A stretch of 64,000 bases of DNA, taken from contig CALRQC020000020.1 in assembly GCA_943370215.1 (NCBI GenBank), forward strand, positions 37,789-101,788, read 5' to 3'. This document shows positions 26,461 through 33,738 of the stretch, in pieces (position 1 is the stretch's first letter; each line of letters opens with the position of its first letter). The notes under the pieces were generated by a model, which had not been told where the DNA came from, ran no database searches, and saw only the letters and a program-made list of their open reading frames with translations. This DNA comes from Niveispirillum sp943370215 (GTDB taxonomy: Bacteria; Pseudomonadota; Alphaproteobacteria; Azospirillales; Azospirillaceae). The translations under genes and the position numbers were made by a program.

Positions 26461-27357
26461 ATGCTGCGCCCGCCGACCGATTCCATGCCCACCCCCGTTA
26501 CCCGTTTCGCCCCCAGCCCGACCGGCTATCTGCATCTGGGACACGCCCATTCTGCCCTGTTTGCCTGGAACGCGGCGCGGGTGGCGGGCGGGCGTTTTCT
26601 GTTGCGGGTGGAGGATATTGATCCCAACCGCTGTCGCCCGGAATATGAACAGGCACTGCTGGAGGATCTGGCCTGGCTGGGCCTGTCCTGGCCGCAGCCG
26701 GTGCGCCGCCAGTCCGACCATATGAATGATTATGCCGCCGCCCTGGCCCGGCTGGCGGCGCTGGGCGTCACATATCCTTGCTTCTGTTCGCGCAAGGACA
26801 TTGCCGAGGAGATCGCGCGGGCCGGAGCCGCCCCGCATCTGCTGGCGGCCGGGCCGGACGGGCCGCTTTACCCCGGTCTGTGCCGCCGGCTGGACCCAGG
26901 ACAAGCCGCCGACCGCGTTGCCGCCGGGGAGCCGCACGCCATCCGCCTGGATGTGGCCAAGGCACTGGCGCTGACGGGGCCGTTATTCTGGCATGATCGG
27001 GGCTGCGGCCAAGTGACGGCCGATCCGGCCCTGTTGGGGGATGTGGTGCTGGCGCGGCGTGACGTGCGCACCGCCTATCACCTGGCCGTGACGGTGGATG
27101 ATGCCCTGCAAGGGGTTACCCTGGTAACGCGTGGCGAAGACCTTTTTCACGCCACACATATCCATAGGCTGATACAGGCGCTGCTAGACCTGCCGACGCC
27201 GGACTATCATCATCATGGTCTGCTGGTTAACCAACAAGGCCAGCGGCTGTCGAAGCGGGATGGGGCCAAGGCCTTGCGCGCTTTGCGGGCAGAGGGGTTG
27301 GAACCTACGGCGGTGTGGCGGCTGGCCGGCATAGCGGAGGAAAAGCAGCCATGCTGA
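26461..27357 (+). CDS. gluQ: Glutamyl-Q tRNA(Asp) synthetase
   Basis: 298 aa, or 290 aa if translation starts at ATG 26485. It is a truncated GluRS paralogue that charges glutamate onto queuosine at position 34 of tRNA(Asp). TRFAPSPTGYLHLGHAHSAL carries the HIGH-type motif, FLLRVEDIDPNRCRPEYEQALLEDLAWLGL follows, YPCFCSRKDI begins the zinc-binding region with YPGLCRRL, and QRLSKRDGAKALRALR is the KMSKS counterpart. There is no anticodon-binding domain, which separates it from true GluRS. Confidence 0.95.
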   Translation: MLRPPTDSMPTPVTRFAPSPTGYLHLGHAHSALFAWNAARVAGGRFLLRVEDIDPNRCRPEYEQALLEDLAWLGLSWPQPVRRQSDHMNDYAAALARLAALGVTYPCFCSRKDIAEEIARAGAAPHLLAAGPDGPLYPGLCRRLDPGQAADRVAAGEPHAIRLDVAKALALTGPLFWHDRGCGQVTADPALLGDVVLARRDVRTAYHLAVTVDDALQGVTLVTRGEDLFHATHIHRLIQALLDLPTPDYHHHGLLVNQQGQRLSKRDGAKALRALRAEGLEPTAVWRLAGIAEEKQPC

Positions 27358-27433
27358 AACAATGGTAATCTATGCGAATTAGATGCAATTTTAGCGATGC
27401 TGACACAGAACAATATGGTATGGGTTACGTGCC

Positions 27434-27925
27434 ATGCAAGATGCCGCCATGCTCGATCAATATCGCCTTCTCGTCCGCAACACGACCATTGATGACAGAA
27501 CTCTGTTATCGACGGATTATTTTAATCATTTCAATGAAGTAATCATGTTGCTGTCCATGGTCGGCGATATGCCGGACATGCTGGATGAGATCGTGGCCTG
27601 GGCTCCCCGCACCTATAAGCAGCATTTTGAAGCTTCCGGTCTGGCTTTCGCCCCTCTGGCCATTGAGGCCTATGATCATGTGCCGCCGGAATATCGTGAG
27701 CCCTTCGATGAGGTGGTGAACGAGATGAACAGCCTGATTGTTGAGGCGGTTGCCACCCTCTCGCCCATGCGGGACGATCCGGACATGCTGGGCTTTACGG
27801 CGGCTGATTATTGGCAGCGCCTGCAGGCGCTGGTGGATCGGGGGAGCGCCATCGTCCATGCCTCCATCGCCGACAGCAACCCGGAAGCCACCATGGACCA
27901 GAGCGAGATCGACGATCTCTTCTGA
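27434..27925 (+). CDS. Conserved hypothetical protein with a FliM-like C-terminal tail
   Basis: 163 aa, acidic, no signal peptide. I do not recognise the domain. The last ten residues, MDQSEIDDLF, resemble the SQxEIDALL/F peptide at the N terminus of FliM, the flagellar switch protein that binds phosphorylated CheY. The rest is helical with FNEVIMLLSMVGDMPDMLDEIVAW and PPEYREPFDEVVNEMNSLI. It is single and followed by a strong terminator. A signalling link is only suggested by the tail. The ATG at 27449 is an alternative start. Confidence 0.65.
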   Translation: MQDAAMLDQYRLLVRNTTIDDRTLLSTDYFNHFNEVIMLLSMVGDMPDMLDEIVAWAPRTYKQHFEASGLAFAPLAIEAYDHVPPEYREPFDEVVNEMNSLIVEAVATLSPMRDDPDMLGFTAADYWQRLQALVDRGSAIVHASIADSNPEATMDQSEIDDLF

Positions 27926-27946
27926 ACCATGTCTGCGTGTGTGATG

Positions 27947-27987
27947 AAAACCCCGGCGCCACCAGGACGCCGGGGTTTTTTATTTTT
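27947..27987 (+). terminator. Bidirectional rho-independent terminator
   Basis: CCCCGGCG / CGCCGGGG stem with TTTTTTATTTTT after it on the plus strand and TTTT on the minus strand, placed between the convergent 27434-27925 gene and the antiporter gene. Confidence 0.92.
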
Positions 27988-27990
27988 ATA

Positions 27991-29727
27991 TTACGCGGGT
28001 ATGCTGGCCGGGGGCAGGATTGCGGGGGATGGCTCCTCCCGGCCCAGACCTTCATCAATCATGCCGCGGGCGGTTTCCCGTTCGCCCATCACCACATGGG
28101 TGGCACCGTTTTGTTGCAGATGCTCAACTTCTGCATCGGCATGGGCGCGGGCAATGATGCGTAAATCCGCATTGGCGGTGCGGGCCTGGCGGATGATCTG
28201 CCCGGCTTCGAACGCATTGGGGATGGCCACGAACATCAGCCGGGCACCGGCGACATTGGCGGCGGCCAGCACATCGGCCAGCACCGCATTGCCGATGATC
28301 ACCTCCACCCCTTCCTTGCGCAGGGTATCCACCCGGCCGGCATTATCCTCCACCGTCAGGTAGGGGATGCCGTCCTGGGCCAGCCGCTGGCCGATCAGGC
28401 TGCCCACCCTGCCATAGCCGATAATGATGGCATGGTCGGTCAGGCTGGTGGGGGTGGGTAGCTCCCGGGTGACAGCCTGCGGCTCGCGGGCCTTCTCCCC
28501 TTCCGATCCGGCAGGGTCCAGACGGTGGCCATACTTGTCGATCAGCGTGAACAGCAGCGGGTTCATCAGGATGGAAAGGATGGCGCCAACCAGCACCAGA
28601 TCCTGGCCCTCCGGCGGCAACATCCCCAGCGAAACGCCCAGGGCCGCCAGAATGAAGGAAAATTCGCCGATCTGCGCCAGCGAGGCGGCGATGGTCAGCG
28701 CCGTGCGGCGCGGATGGCCAAAGGCCAGTACGATCAGATAGGCCACCACGGATTTGCCGACCAGAATGATCAGCAGCGTGGCCAGCACCTGCAGGGGCTG
28801 CTTCACTAGGATGGCCGGGTCGAACATCATGCCGACGGAGACGAAGAACAGCACGGCGAAGGCATCACGCAGCGGCAGCGATTCCTCTGCCGCCCGGTGG
28901 CTGAGCGGGGAACCGGACAGCACCATGCCGGCGAAGAAGGCACCCAATGCGAAGGAGACGCCGAACAGTTCCGCCGCACCAAAGGCCACGCCCAGGGCGA
29001 TGGCCAGCACGGCCAGCCGGAACAGTTCCCGCGAGCCACTATGCGCCACCTCATGCAGGATCCAGGGGATGACGCGGCGGCCAACCACCAGCATCAAGGC
29101 CACGAAGGCCGCCACCTTGGCCAGGGTGATCAGGATGACCATGCCCAGGCTCTGCCCGCCGGCCTGTGCCGCTGCGGTGGCCGGGTCGGTGTTGCTGCCA
29201 TCACCCAGCAGCCCTGCCAGTGCCGGCAGCAGCACCAGCGCCAGCACCATGGCCAAATCTTCAACGATCAGCCAGCCCACGGCGATGCGGCCGCGATGGG
29301 TTTCCACCAGCCGCCGTTCCTGCAATGCGCGCAGCAGCACCACCGTGCTGGCCACCGACAAGGCCAGACCGAAGACCAGACCGGCGCCAATGGTCCAGCC
29401 CAGTACCCAGGCCAGCGCCATGCCCATCAGGGTGGCCACGCCGATCTGCGCCACCGCCCCCGGTATGGCGATGGTCTTTACCGACATCAGGTCTTTCAGG
29501 GAAAAATGCAGGCCGACGCCGAACATCAGCAGAATGACGCCGATTTCCGCCAATTGGGGTGCCAATGCCGTATCGGCGACAAAGCCGGGCGTGCCCGGGC
29601 CGATCAGCACACCCGCCACCAGATAGCCCACCAGGGGGGAGATTTTCAGCCGCTGGGCCAACATGCCGAAAATGAAGGCCAGCGCCAGGCCAGCCACGAT
29701 CATTGTAATAAGTGGTGCGTGATGCAT
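27991..29727 (-). CDS. Kef-type (YbaL-like) CPA2 cation/proton antiporter
   Basis: 578 aa from ATG 29727. The N-terminal 400 residues form about 12 membrane helices of the Na+/H+ exchanger fold (LAQRLKISPLVGYLVAGVLIGP, LMFGVGLHFSLKDLM, SVASTVVLLRALQERRLVETHRGRIAVGWLIVEDLAMVLALV). The C-terminal part is a TrkA-N/RCK domain: DHAIIIGYGRVGSLIGQRLAQDGIPYLTVEDN contains the GxGxxG nucleotide site. This architecture matches YbaL/RosB-type K+/H+ antiporters gated by nucleotide binding. It appears monocistronic. Confidence 0.92.
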   Translation of the reverse strand: MHHAPLITMIVAGLALAFIFGMLAQRLKISPLVGYLVAGVLIGPGTPGFVADTALAPQLAEIGVILLMFGVGLHFSLKDLMSVKTIAIPGAVAQIGVATLMGMALAWVLGWTIGAGLVFGLALSVASTVVLLRALQERRLVETHRGRIAVGWLIVEDLAMVLALVLLPALAGLLGDGSNTDPATAAAQAGGQSLGMVILITLAKVAAFVALMLVVGRRVIPWILHEVAHSGSRELFRLAVLAIALGVAFGAAELFGVSFALGAFFAGMVLSGSPLSHRAAEESLPLRDAFAVLFFVSVGMMFDPAILVKQPLQVLATLLIILVGKSVVAYLIVLAFGHPRRTALTIAASLAQIGEFSFILAALGVSLGMLPPEGQDLVLVGAILSILMNPLLFTLIDKYGHRLDPAGSEGEKAREPQAVTRELPTPTSLTDHAIIIGYGRVGSLIGQRLAQDGIPYLTVEDNAGRVDTLRKEGVEVIIGNAVLADVLAAANVAGARLMFVAIPNAFEAGQIIRQARTANADLRIIARAHADAEVEHLQQNGATHVVMGERETARGMIDEGLGREEPSPAILPPASIPA

Positions 29728-29870
29728 TACCAAACCCTGCCTTTCCGTGGGTCATGTTGGCCCTGACGGCGCCCTTGACCTCTCAACCATTTAAGCCATA
29801 TTCACCCAATATGGTTGGAAAACGCTTGGGTTCAACCGTCCATCGCCTGTCAGATCAGGGTTTTTTGCTT

Positions 29871-30122
29871 ATGCCGACGGAAATTTGCCCCGCCCAGTGC
29901 CGCGCCGCCCGGGGCTTGCTGGACTGGAGCCAGGAAGAACTGGCCCAGGCGGCCGGCCTGTCCCGCAGCACGGTGCGTGATTTCGAGGCCGGCCGTCACG
30001 AGCTGCAGCGCGCCAGCGCCACCTTGCTGGTGCAGACCCTGGCGGGGGCTGGTGTGCTGCTGCTGGGGCCGACGGAGGCCGGGCTGGGGCAGGGGGTGCG
30101 GCTGGTCCGACCCGCAGAATAG
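29871..30122 (+). CDS. Small Xre-family DNA-binding protein
   Basis: 83 aa from ATG 29871; the open frame upstream shows no plausible start. CRAARGLLDWSQEELAQAAGLSRSTVRDFEAGRHELQRASATLLVQTLAGAGVLLL is a complete single Xre helix-turn-helix that fills most of the protein. No toxin or partner is next to it, so it is a free-standing regulator of unknown targets. The ribosome site is weak. Confidence 0.8.
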   Translation: MPTEICPAQCRAARGLLDWSQEELAQAAGLSRSTVRDFEAGRHELQRASATLLVQTLAGAGVLLLGPTEAGLGQGVRLVRPAE

Positions 30123-30479
30123 GGCGTGCGCTTCGAGAATCCTCTTGCCGGAGAATTGCACAAAAATTAATCACGAGCGGAGGGGCTCAAGCATTGCGCG
30201 GGCGAATCAGTGCACGTTCACAGACTTATCCACAGATTCTGGGGATTTCGCTTACCGCTCGGGGGATTTTCCATGCCGGGAGCGGCTGGGACAAACAGAT
30301 GCGATCCGCTTCGCCGTATCCCCCTTGCCTTGAAGGGCGCCGCGCAATACCCATGTAAGCAGAACTGAGGGGGCGTGGTGCCGGTGCGGGCCACGCCCCC
30401 CAGGGCTCCCGCGCCGGAAGGCGGCCGCTTCAGGCCGGTCCGGTGCGTGACAACTCGCTCTTGTTGAGGAGACAATGCC
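30123..30479. other. Heat-shock gene leader and intergenic region
   Basis: The region contains the sigma-32-like promoter at 30328-30356, a strong GC hairpin (GGGGGCGTGG/CCACGCCCCC, about 30370-30400) in the predicted transcript, and the ROSE-like segment before the start codon. The first half (30123-30320) shows nothing else I can support. Confidence 0.6.
30328..30356 (+). promoter_or_regulatory. Sigma-32 (RpoH) heat-shock promoter
   Basis: CCTTGAA (30328-30334) and CCCATGT (30350-30356) separated by 15 nt match the RpoH consensus (CTTGAA, 13-15 nt, CCCATnT). It precedes the small heat-shock gene, leaving a 5' leader of about 115 nt. Confidence 0.75.
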
Positions 30480-30482
30480 GTG
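30454..30482 (+). promoter_or_regulatory. ROSE-like RNA thermometer at the hsp20 start
   Basis: The segment has CTCGCTC followed by GAGGAG (30466-30471), the ribosome site of the GTG start at 30480. TCGCT (30455-30459) fits the UYGCU anti-ribosome-site motif of ROSE elements and can pair with AGGAG across a short loop. ROSE elements are established in alphaproteobacterial small heat-shock genes; pairing here is predicted by eye. Confidence 0.5.
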
Positions 30483-30947
30483 ACGACCCGCCTTTCCCTG
30501 TTCAACAGCCCTTTCCTGCTGGGCTTCGACCAGTTTGAGCGCACGCTCGACCGGATCGCCAAGAACGCCAATGAAGGCTATCCTCCCTATAATATCGAAC
30601 AGACGTCGGAAGATGGTCTGCGCATCACCCTGGCCGTGGCGGGTTTCACCGCTGAGGATCTGCAGGTGCAGATGGAGGATAACCAGTTGGTCATCCGCGG
30701 CAAGCAGACCGACGACAAATCCCGCCTCTACCTGCATCGCGGTATTGCCGCCCGGCAGTTCCAGCGCAGCTTCGTGCTGGCCGAGGGAATAGAGGTGGTG
30801 GGCTGTGACCTGGATAATGGCCTGCTGAATGTTGACCTGCGCCGCCCCATCCCGGAGCCTAAGGTCCGTACCATCAAGATCGGCACCCCGGCGGAGGGAA
30901 CACCCGGTGGGCGCACCATCGATGTTTCACCCGAACGCAACGATTGA
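30480..30947 (+). CDS. Small heat-shock protein Hsp20/IbpA type
   Basis: 155 aa with a GTG start fixed by GAGGAG eight nt upstream (the nearer ATG at 30475 reads ATG CCG TGA). The N-terminal LFNSPFLLGFDQFERTLDRI is the usual hydrophobic arm, and the alpha-crystallin domain runs from about residue 35 (YNIEQTSEDGLRITLAVAGFTAEDLQVQ) to residue 125 (GLLNVDLRRPIPEPKVRTIKI). It holds unfolded proteins in a refoldable state. The upstream promoter is of heat-shock type and a DUF1150 gene follows, as in many alphaproteobacteria. Confidence 0.94.
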   Translation: MTTRLSLFNSPFLLGFDQFERTLDRIAKNANEGYPPYNIEQTSEDGLRITLAVAGFTAEDLQVQMEDNQLVIRGKQTDDKSRLYLHRGIAARQFQRSFVLAEGIEVVGCDLDNGLLNVDLRRPIPEPKVRTIKIGTPAEGTPGGRTIDVSPERND

Positions 30948-31064
30948 ACGGGTGGGCCCCGTCATCGCTTTTTTGTAAACCGGATATTCAGGATTTCCAT
31001 GTCCTGATGGGCTGGTGGGGACGGAAGGTCCGTTTCCGCCGGCTATGGCCAGGAGTATGGCACC

Positions 31065-31283
31065 ATGAACCAGACCAGCCAGTTTCTGCGCGCCATGACG
31101 GTGAAGGATTTTGCCGTGCTGGGCGTCAACGCAATCGCCTATGTCAAGCCGGTGCTGGCGGAGGGCCAACCAGCCTTCTCCATCCATGCCGCTGACGGCA
31201 CCGCCCTGGCCCTGGTGCCGCGCCACGATCTGGCGCTGGCCACTGTGCGCCAGCATGATATGGAACCGCTGAACGTGCATTGA
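31065..31283 (+). CDS. DUF1150 family protein
   Basis: 72 aa; AGGAG lies nine nt before ATG 31065. FLRAMTVKDFAVLGVNAIAYVKPVLAEGQPAFSIHAADGTALA is the DUF1150 core. Members are small and typically encoded directly after hsp20 in alphaproteobacteria, so co-induction by heat is likely, although a 117-bp gap separates the genes. No molecular function is known. Confidence 0.88.
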   Translation: MNQTSQFLRAMTVKDFAVLGVNAIAYVKPVLAEGQPAFSIHAADGTALALVPRHDLALATVRQHDMEPLNVH

Positions 31284-31321
31284 CCGCCGCTCCCCCCTTT
31301 AAGGGGGAGATGGACACGCAG

Positions 31322-31358
31322 ACGGCGCCCGGTTCTCCGGGCGCCGTTTTGCATTTTG
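31322..31358 (+). terminator. Rho-independent terminator of the hsp20-DUF1150 unit
   Basis: ACGGCGCCCGG-TTCT-CCGGGCGCCGT perfect stem followed by TTTGCATTTT. Confidence 0.9.
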
Positions 31359-31472
31359 GGGATTGGCGTAAAGGCATAGATGGAGATTTGTCAGCCAGAC
31401 AATTTGGCGTTAGTAAATAGTTATGGTCAGTGTAAGTTAAGCGCCTGATCATCTTTGCCAGAAGACAGGACA

Positions 31473-32357
31473 ATGTCTGTTGCTTGTATTGCAGATTTAT
31501 TGCCCCTGCGATATTGCAGTGCAAAATGGGTATTGCCGGTTCCGGCTGCCTTACCATTTCGCCCTATGCGACGGTTGTTCGCAACTTACTATATTGTCAT
31601 GGGTTTTTGGCTGATCTTCCATTGTGGAAGTGGTGCCTTTGCGCAGACCGTCTTTTCGTTTCCCCTGTCTGCCCGGCGGGGCCGCCGGTCGGCGGTGCCT
31701 TTCCTGGCCTTGCTGGGTTTGATGGGGCTGGTGCTGGCTGCCAATGCGCCGGCGGCGCTGGCGGTCAGTTGGGAGGGGCCTTCCATGGCCCCGCTACCGC
31801 AATATCACACCTATTGCCAGACCTATGGCGACCGCGATCCCGGCTGTGCCCCTACGCTGGGGGGGCGATCAGCCACCCCGTTGGGGATAGACAGGCTGAC
31901 GGGCAAACAATATTCGCTGGCCATGGCGCTGCATATCCATCGTCAGGTGGTGACCGATCTGATTTATGTGAAGGAAGCCAAGGATGTCTGGCAGGTACTG
32001 GGCACCATTGGCACCGGCATGTCCGGGGATTGCGATGATGTGGTGATGACCACCATTTCCCGGCTGTTGCGCCGGGGCTATCCGCGCGCCGCCCTGCGCG
32101 CCACCATTGTGGAATTGCCCGATGGCGGCGGACATCACCTGATTCTGGGGGTGCGGTTGGCACAGGGAGAGGTGTTCCTGGATGATCGCCATCGCTGGCA
32201 ACGGACAGCCGCAGAATTACAGGCGGCCGGCTATCGCTTCGTCGCGCAGGAGGTGCCCGGGCAACCCTTCTGGCGTCGCCCGGTGCCGGAGATGCTGAAG
32301 CCACCCGCAGGGGAGAATATTGCGTCTGTCCCGCAGACAGCATCTCCTGGTGTTTAA
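31473..32357 (+). CDS. BTLCP transglutaminase-like cysteine protease family protein
   Basis: 294 aa from ATG 31473 (AGACAGGACA just upstream); ATG 31566 is a plausible shorter start. Two hydrophobic stretches near the N terminus suggest membrane anchoring or export. The catalytic core is clear: Cys in MSGDCDDVVMTTISRLLRRGY, His in GGGHHLILGVRL and Asp in EVFLDDRHRW, the C-H-D triad of bacterial transglutaminase-like cysteine proteinases such as LapG. LapG acts on LapA-type adhesins under c-di-GMP control, but no lapD or adhesin gene is adjacent and this protein may differ in role. Confidence 0.75.
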   Translation: MSVACIADLLPLRYCSAKWVLPVPAALPFRPMRRLFATYYIVMGFWLIFHCGSGAFAQTVFSFPLSARRGRRSAVPFLALLGLMGLVLAANAPAALAVSWEGPSMAPLPQYHTYCQTYGDRDPGCAPTLGGRSATPLGIDRLTGKQYSLAMALHIHRQVVTDLIYVKEAKDVWQVLGTIGTGMSGDCDDVVMTTISRLLRRGYPRAALRATIVELPDGGGHHLILGVRLAQGEVFLDDRHRWQRTAAELQAAGYRFVAQEVPGQPFWRRPVPEMLKPPAGENIASVPQTASPGV

Positions 32358-32623
32358 GGGTATCTGCACGGCATAATCTGCCTTTGCTTCAACCAAGGTC
32401 GATATTGTATTCCTTTGAAAGCTGTGGATTTGGCAATTTTTTTGCCACTGGCGGGTGCCATTACACGGCACTTCGCAGAAAATGTCGGAAATCCTGCATG
32501 AATTCTATGCGCTTGTCGCGAATTCAGGCGTCCTGCCCGCAGAATGGGCAGTAAGGCAGATCGCACTTGGGCGTGACCCTTGGCAATGGCTGGCGGGAGC
32601 AGCTGGCACGCTTATTGCTTGAC

Positions 32624-32637
32624 TTGATCTTTGTCAA
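32624..32637. promoter_or_regulatory. Possible FNR/FixK-type operator
   Basis: TTGATCTTTGTCAA fits TTGA-N6-TCAA of the FNR/FixK family. It is 112 bp upstream of the small ORF and 365 bp before the RidA gene. A 14-mer with two fixed half-sites can occur by chance. Confidence 0.35.
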
Positions 32638-32748
32638 TAGGTGCGCCCGTGCTTGGGATGAGGCGATTCAAACGATTTCTCGCCATTCCGGTACGCCCCC
32701 TGGTGATGCGCTGTCCCATGTGGACGCTTTTGAACGACGAAGGGTGAC

Positions 32749-32958
32749 ATGGCCAAACATGCTGTAAGGGTCGCCGTCAGAAATGTCGTCAAGGTGGTTA
32801 CAGTTCCCGCGCGCGCGTCGTCGGTACGGCCGTCGGCCCCCTTGGGGATGGTGCCGGCCGCGGCCGGCCGGCCCGAACTGTTGGCCGGGGTTTCCTGGGA
32901 TGACGGTCGCAAGGTCTGGCTGGTGCATCCGCCGGGGCGGGGGCCGGGCAATGGCTAG
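32749..32958 (+). CDS. Small basic protein of unknown function, uncertain
   Basis: 69 codons, ATG preceded by GAAGGGTGAC, a good ribosome site. The product is basic and rich in Val, Ala, Pro and Gly (MAKHAVRVAVRNVVKVVTVP...) with no recognised domain. It ends 43 bp before the RidA start. Coding is supported only by the ribosome site and position. Confidence 0.4.
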   Translation: MAKHAVRVAVRNVVKVVTVPARASSVRPSAPLGMVPAAAGRPELLAGVSWDDGRKVWLVHPPGRGPGNG

Positions 32959-33001
32959 GCGGACCTGGACGGCGAAACGATAAATTCAAACAGGAGGTTG
33001 G

Positions 33002-33499
33002 ATGTTGAAGCGTTATCGTGGCCTGATCGGGCTTTCAATGCTGGTGGCGGCGGTGGGAACCGCCCAGGCCGACGGGATCAAGCGCACCGATGTGCCGAAT
33101 TTCCCCATCGCTTCCTCCGTCCTGGTGCCGGGCGGTTCGGACCTGATCTTCCTCAGCGGCACCACCCCGCCAGTGGTGAACAAGGAAGCGCCCAAGGGCA
33201 GCACCGCTGTTTTTGGTGATACCGAAACCCAGGCTTTCAATGTTTTCACCCGCATCCAGGAAACCCTGAAGGCCCAGGGCCTGACCATGGGGGATGTGGT
33301 TTTGATGCATGTTTATCTGGTGGGTGACCCGGCCAAGGGCGGGGCGATGGATTTCGAAGGCATGATGAAGGCCTATACGAAATTCTTCGGCACCGCCGAA
33401 CAGCCCAACAAGCCGGCCCGCTCCACGGTGCAGATTGCAGCGCTGGTGGCACCGGGCATGTTGGTGGAGATCGAGGTTGTGGCCGCCAAGGCCAAATGA
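33002..33499 (+). CDS. Exported RidA-family (YjgF/YER057c/UK114) deaminase
   Basis: 165 aa with AGGAGGTTGG right before the ATG. Unlike ordinary RidA, it begins with a Sec signal peptide (MLKRYRGLIGLSMLVAAVGTAQA). The RidA fold follows: DLIFLSGTTPP, DTETQAFNVFTRIQETLKAQGLTMGDVVLMHVYLVGD, and a C-terminal PARSTVQIAALVAPGMLVEIEVVAAK that includes the conserved Arg that holds the imine carboxylate and the usual A-L-x-x-x-x-LVEIE. RidA proteins hydrolyse reactive imines/enamines. Its place in a set with an exported amine oxidase suggests it clears imines in the periplasm. Confidence 0.9.
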   Translation: MLKRYRGLIGLSMLVAAVGTAQADGIKRTDVPNFPIASSVLVPGGSDLIFLSGTTPPVVNKEAPKGSTAVFGDTETQAFNVFTRIQETLKAQGLTMGDVVLMHVYLVGDPAKGGAMDFEGMMKAYTKFFGTAEQPNKPARSTVQIAALVAPGMLVEIEVVAAKAK

Positions 33500-33505
33500 C
33501 CCGAT

Positions 33506-33545
33506 AGGGGCGGGAAGGCGAGGGGTCGCCCTCCCGCCCCTCTTG
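33506..33545 (+). terminator. Hairpin between RidA and the TonB-receptor gene
   Basis: AGGGGCGGGA / TCCCGCCCCT stem (33506-33515, 33532-33541) followed by CTTGCGTTT. The weak T tract suggests a partial terminator, giving more RidA transcript than receptor transcript, or an RNA stabiliser. Confidence 0.55.
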
Positions 33546-33738
33546 CGTTTGAAAACATCCACCGGCCGCACGGGTAATGCGGGCGGGGATGAAGTGGGGT
33601 CTGACGGGGGTTCAGTCCGAAAAATCGGCGCTCCCCCTGAAGCCCCCCGATCAGCCCGGCAAACGGGCGTCACGGGGATGGAAATCGCAACCGAGGAGGA
33701 ATGAGACCAAAACCGAGTTGAACAGGGGACTTAATAAG

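Larger units (their letters stand above)
32358..33001. other. Intergenic region ahead of the amine-oxidation cluster
   Basis: It holds a possible FNR/FixK-type site at 32624-32637 and a small ORF at 32749-32958. The stretch 32358-32600 is comparatively AT-rich and shows no feature I can support. The promoter for the RidA-to-GNAT gene set should lie in this region. Confidence 0.5.

Noticed and set aside
25033..30234. Two exact DnaA-box sequences (TTATCCACA) at 25033-25041 and 30226-30234, considered as signs of an origin.
   Set aside because: They are single, 5 kb apart, with no cluster, AT-rich unwinding region or dnaA/dnaN/gidA-type neighbours. Two 9-mers in 64 kb are near chance.
30123..30480. 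A small RNA gene in the hsp20 upstream region.
   Set aside because: The strong hairpin lies between the heat-shock promoter and the start codon, so it belongs to the mRNA leader, and no separate terminator is visible.
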